DNA of 64,000 nucleotides from Gnetum montanum. Its lineage: Eukaryota; Streptophyta; Gnetopsida; Gnetales; Gnetaceae. This document shows positions 61,047 through 64,000 of the stretch, piece by piece (positions within the stretch are counted from its first letter, which is position 1; each line of letters starts with the position of its first letter). Below the pieces are notes generated by a model. That model made no database searches. It worked only from the letters and a program-made list of their open reading frames with translations, and was not told where the DNA came from. The translations under genes and the position numbers were made by a program. The stretch is from NCBI GenBank assembly GCA_015680685.1, contig MNCI01036718.1:62826-126825 (forward strand), read 5' to 3'.

Positions 61047-62018
61047 ATGAGAGATATGTCTAACAAAATAGTGAAGCTTGAAAAAGCCTTGGCAAGAGTT
61101 AATATCAAGGAAGAAAGGAAAAATAGAAAGCATAAACATCAAGACACTAAGTTGGTAGAAGATGAGGATGAAAGTGATCTTATTATGTTCAACTTTATTG
61201 ATATTGAATCTGATAATGAGTTATCTAGTGTTCATTATGCAAGTAAATCTTCTAGCAATGGATCTAGTGATACTTCTTCTCTATCAAGTTCTGAAGAAGA
61301 TATGTCTTCAGATGAAGAATGTAATAACAATGAGGAAAATGGATATAGTCTCCGATCAAAAGAAAGATTAACTACTTCTAGACCCCCAAATGTTATTACT
61401 GATCCATCTACTAAGAGAAAAGCTTTTGAGCCAAATAGAAGAGATAAGAATAAAGGTAAAGACAATCAAGTAGAGCAAAGCACTCCAAATCAGTCTTTTA
61501 ATAAATGGATAAAGAAACCAAGCTTTATTGGTGATGGAGAGTATGATTTGATTGAAGACCTTAAACATGTCAAGGCCAATATTAGCCTTTATCAGTTGCT
61601 TCAAATAGGAGATCAGCAAAGAAAGGCTTTAGAGTTCATTAAAGGTAAAAGGAGAGTTAGAGAATCAGAGTTAAGTTATGTGTCTAATAATGATGAGAAA
61701 TTAAAGACTTCATATGATAAGGAAGCTCCTCCTTTCCTTTTGACAATGAAATTAAAGGATAAATACTTACACAATTTTTTGATTGATTCAGGAGCTACAT
61801 CTACTATAATGTCATTTTCTATATGTAAGAAACTTGGTTTGATTCCTGAAAAATCAAATAAAAAGATTGTTCAAGTGGATAAAAGTAGAGTGAAGATTGT
61901 GGGTAAATTACCAAATGTTCTATTTGAAATTGCTTCTAAACCCTTCATCAAAAGTAGAGTAACTATTCAAGTGATAGATATACCAGATTCACATAGTCTC
62001 TTATTGAGTAGAAGTTGA
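61047..62018 (+). CDS. Gag-protease polyprotein segment with intact retropepsin (323 codons)
   Basis: The longest open frame of the window. The N-terminal part is Lys/Glu-rich and probably coiled coil (residues 1-45), followed by an acidic, Ser-rich low-complexity linker (about 45-105). The segment YDLIEDLKHVKANISLYQLL (about 166-185) is the conserved pre-protease box of many plant gypsy elements. The retropepsin core is NFLIDSGATSTIMSFSICKK, with catalytic Asp at residue 247 (codon 61785-61787) intact, unlike family A. The end IDIPDSHSLLLSR resembles the 'ILLGRPW' box but stops there. The same frame is open back to 60774 except for one TAA. It would mature the gag polyprotein. Confidence 0.8.
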   Translation: MRDMSNKIVKLEKALARVNIKEERKNRKHKHQDTKLVEDEDESDLIMFNFIDIESDNELSSVHYASKSSSNGSSDTSSLSSSEEDMSSDEECNNNEENGYSLRSKERLTTSRPPNVITDPSTKRKAFEPNRRDKNKGKDNQVEQSTPNQSFNKWIKKPSFIGDGEYDLIEDLKHVKANISLYQLLQIGDQQRKALEFIKGKRRVRESELSYVSNNDEKLKTSYDKEAPPFLLTMKLKDKYLHNFLIDSGATSTIMSFSICKKLGLIPEKSNKKIVQVDKSRVKIVGKLPNVLFEIASKPFIKSRVTIQVIDIPDSHSLLLSRS

Positions 62019-62576
62019 AGCAAGAATTTCTCAGGTTACATATCAACAGATTATTCTCACATGTGGTTGCCTTGGAAAGGAGAACCGAATCAAATATACA
62101 TCTATAGTGAACCTTTCATGATTGATAACATTACTTCAAATGGAAGAAGTAAGATTGTTGAAAAAGGAGGTGTTGAAAACAAAATTTGTACACTCCAAGA
62201 AGATGAGAATTCATTTGAGAAAGAAGATGAGAGGATTACTGAAGAAAAAGCTCAAGAAAAAAGTTAAAAGCTCCAACAAACAAAAAAATAATAGAAAGAT
62301 CATTTATGAGAAGGTTAGAGATATGAGGATTTCTACCAGAGTAATCCTCAACATTCTCTTTCTATCTCAAGAATAGTCCATGAACAAAGGACTTGATAAT
62401 GTACAGTTTGTTGTTTTTTTTTTTTTTTAGGAATGAGGTTTTTATACCACCAAACCTTATGTTTGATGGAAATTTTTCTCCAAAAATATTTATCTTTTCA
62501 GCTAAAAGAAGTTCAATAAAAGCTTCAAGTATAGTTCAGTTTTAAAATGGGGCTTGCATAGCTTCTTTAAGCTTTT
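62019..62576 (+). pseudogene. End of protease region and 3' non-coding tail
   Basis: 62061-62267 reads MWLPWKGEPNQIYIYSEPFM and then an acidic Glu/Lys-rich tail, which in related gypsy elements is the linker between protease and RT. After 62380 no RT is found; a T16 tract lies at about 62412-62428 and the polypurine tract follows. The pol genes are deleted. Confidence 0.7.
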
Positions 62577-62589
62577 AAAGGGGCAGAAA
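62577..62589 (+). promoter_or_regulatory. Polypurine tract
   Basis: aaaggggcagaaa directly precedes the LTR start tgttagcac at 62590, the expected plus-strand primer position. Confidence 0.75.
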
Positions 62590-63046
62590 TGTTAGCACAT
62601 TTTGGCCATTTCATGGAATAGAGATATGAGATGGTTGAAACCTTCAAAATATTTCAATAAAACTATTGAAATGGAGAAGTGGGATGCTACGTATAGCATG
62701 CTCCTTTGTGGTAGAAAATATTTTAAGTAGTTTGCAGATAAAGTACAGAAATATTTTCCATATTACTAATAATGGCAAGGACTGCAATAACAGTTTAGAG
62801 ATTGTCATGAACAAATTTTTTTATGAACTATCCCATTAGATTATTGGTGAAATTTTTCAATATCTGTGTGTCTTCATTTACATCTGCGCAAAACATCTTG
62901 CCTACTAAGGTCATTGAAGAGAGAAAAGTCGAGACAACGAAAAACTAAATTTTTCCAAGGATAGAGTTATCTGGGAGAAGAGTTGAAGTTGGATATTTTG
63001 ATAGACACTCAATAACAAATAAAAAAAAATGTTGTAAAGCAGAGGA

Positions 63047-63445
63047 ATGGAAATACAGAAAAAAGAGAGGGAGAAGGCCACAAAATCCAGGCGCAAAAAT
63101 ATCGCGAAAGCAGAATTTGGTGAATGCAAGCGCAGCCGAAAACCTGGAACAAAGTCCCGGCACAAGCTTGTGGAGTCTTACAAGGTTTATGTTTACAAAG
63201 TTTTGAAGCAAGTGCATCCAGATCTTGGCATTTCATCCAAGGCCATGAGCATCATGAATTCGTTTGCCACTGACATTTTTGAGAAAGCAGCGAACAAGTC
63301 TTCCAAGCTCACTCACTACACCAAGCGTGATACGCTTTCTTCTCGCGAGGTTCAAACTGTCGTGAAGCATGTTTTGCCAGGCGAGTTGGCCAAGCATGCT
63401 ATTTCCAAGGGCACTAAGGCCATCACTAAGTTTAGTTCTGGCTAA
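63047..63445 (+). CDS. Histone H2B-like protein, copy 2 (132 codons, inside LTR)
   Basis: A complete intronless frame closer to canonical plant H2B than copy 1: [60 protein letters not shown] and [17 protein letters not shown]. The Lys/Arg-rich tail precedes residue 49, and Lys128 of the TKF motif is kept. Differences from typical H2B include TDIFEK for NDIFEK and YTKRDTL for YNKKPTI. It is in the same LTR position as copy 1 (63047 minus 56965 is 6082). If translated it could still fold as H2B. The antisense frame over it is a shadow. Confidence 0.8.
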   Translation: MEIQKKEREKATKSRRKNIAKAEFGECKRSRKPGTKSRHKLVESYKVYVYKVLKQVHPDLGISSKAMSIMNSFATDIFEKAANKSSKLTHYTKRDTLSSREVQTVVKHVLPGELAKHAISKGTKAITKFSSG

Positions 63446-63751
63446 ACCCTCTGTGCTAGGGTTTTCTACTGTTTCATCTCTTTTCCTTTTCTGTTTATTT
63501 GAAGGTGCAATGCGTTCTGTGGCATTGATGATTTGACAAAGTTCTCTGTAATCGTTTTTGTAAATGTTTGTCCAAAGGTGCTCATTTTCTTGAAAGGGAT
63601 GCTTTTGGTGATTGTGGTTATCCATTTCTAGAAAAAAATGGGGTTGTGCTTGATCGTTTTTTAAATGTTGCGACATTCGCTTTTAGAAATGTCTTTCTAC
63701 TTTCTAGAATCCTAATAACGGCCTTGATCTGTTAAAAAAATATATACAACA

Positions 63752-63925
63752 ATGAAGACCGTAGTAGCTCTATTTTTAGTAGTGGCAGTGTTGTTGTTGG
63801 CTACCAAAGCGGCGGAAGAGGATCCTTTGCAAGATTTCTATGTTGTAGACAACACAAATGTCAAGGGAATATTCATAAACGACATTCCGGTGTCCCAAGT
63901 GCAGCGTTGGCAGCCATGGCAATGA
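63752..63925 (+). pseudogene. Germin-like protein 5' fragment, copy 2
   Basis: 57 codons: a signal peptide MKTVVALFLVVAVLLLATKA, then EEDPLQDFYVVDNTNVKGIF and IPVSQVQRWQPWQ before a stop. The conserved Cys of the DFC motif is Tyr here, and no cupin barrel follows. It is the LTR counterpart of the fragment at 57670. Confidence 0.8.
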
Positions 63926-64000
63926 GGAGTAGTAGACCCAGGATTTGTAAAACAAAAACAAATCAGCTGAACCAAAGAACATCATTCATAACATAGTAGA

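Larger units (their letters stand above)
56510..64000 (+). mobile_element. LTR retrotransposon with histone H2B and germin-like sequence in its LTRs
   Basis: Direct repeats begin at 56510 (tgttggcacattttggcc) and 62590 (tgttagcacattttggcc) and remain collinear for the 1.4 kb available before the window ends. Features that make them LTRs: the left repeat interrupts element D gag at its first base; the right repeat follows the polypurine tract aaaggggcagaaa (62577-62589); a primer-binding-like site lies at 59999-60020; a TATA box lies at 58704; and gag-protease coding sequence lies between them. RT, RNase H and integrase are absent, so the element would depend on enzymes supplied in trans. The 3' LTR runs past the end of the window. 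Confidence 0.75.
62590..64000 (+). repeat. 3' LTR of the H2B-bearing element (cut by the window end)
   Basis: Collinear with 56510-57950 with an offset of 6080 bp, carrying the same 5' block, H2B frame and germin-like fragment. Near the end a segment of about 35-40 bp present at 57903-57940 is missing here. Confidence 0.8.

Noticed and set aside
1-64000. tRNA, rRNA or organellar DNA insertions
   Set aside because: I recognised none while reading both strands. A tRNA or rRNA covariance scan would be needed to exclude degraded copies.

Overview
The window looks like nuclear DNA of a seed plant: a heterochromatic, AT-rich region made almost wholly of nested, decayed LTR retrotransposons. The evidence is Ty3/gypsy proteins of Athila/Tat type, a Ty1/copia element with an initiator-Met-type primer binding site, plant-type histone H2B and germin-like sequence, TATA boxes inside LTRs, and no bacterial-style gene packing. 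The species cannot be named from the sequence. No ordinary host gene with introns was recognised; nearly every reading frame is a retroelement remnant.

Layout. 1-705 is a GC-richer minisatellite in a higher-order repeat. 1020-6570 is a disrupted family-A gypsy element (A1) whose middle is a near-perfect 2.05-kb inverted repeat ending exactly at the only N (6250). 8456-9733 is a family-B LTR. 11145-19991 (minus) is a family-A element (A2) with recognisable integrase, RNase H, RT, protease and gag. 20866-26385 is a copia element. 26726-29770 is the LTR and gag of another gypsy element (E). 29834-37976 is a second family-B LTR (B2) split by a complete family-A element (A3, 30668-37765) with an actag target duplication. 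38001-38299 and 52637-56509 are the two halves of a minus-strand family-A relative (D), split by a 14-kb Tat/Ogre-like gypsy element (C). 56510-64000 is a further element inserted in the gag of D.

The last element is the most interesting. Its long direct repeats (from 56510 and from 62590) behave as LTRs: the left one interrupts the gag of D, the right one follows a polypurine tract, and a primer-binding-like site lies between them at about 60000. Each LTR carries an uninterrupted 132-codon histone H2B frame followed by the 5' part of a germin-like gene. The internal region encodes only gag and protease. This is best read as a non-autonomous retrotransposon that captured host genes into its LTR.

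Other signals: three independent family-A copies share Asn in place of the catalytic Asp of the protease; the family-A LTR has an array of gatatc-type palindromes just upstream of its TATA box; and the copia LTR has an array of agatgtctca words in both orientations. Relative ages from nesting: B2 is older than A3, and D is older than both C and the H2B-bearing element. All identity statements are by eye.
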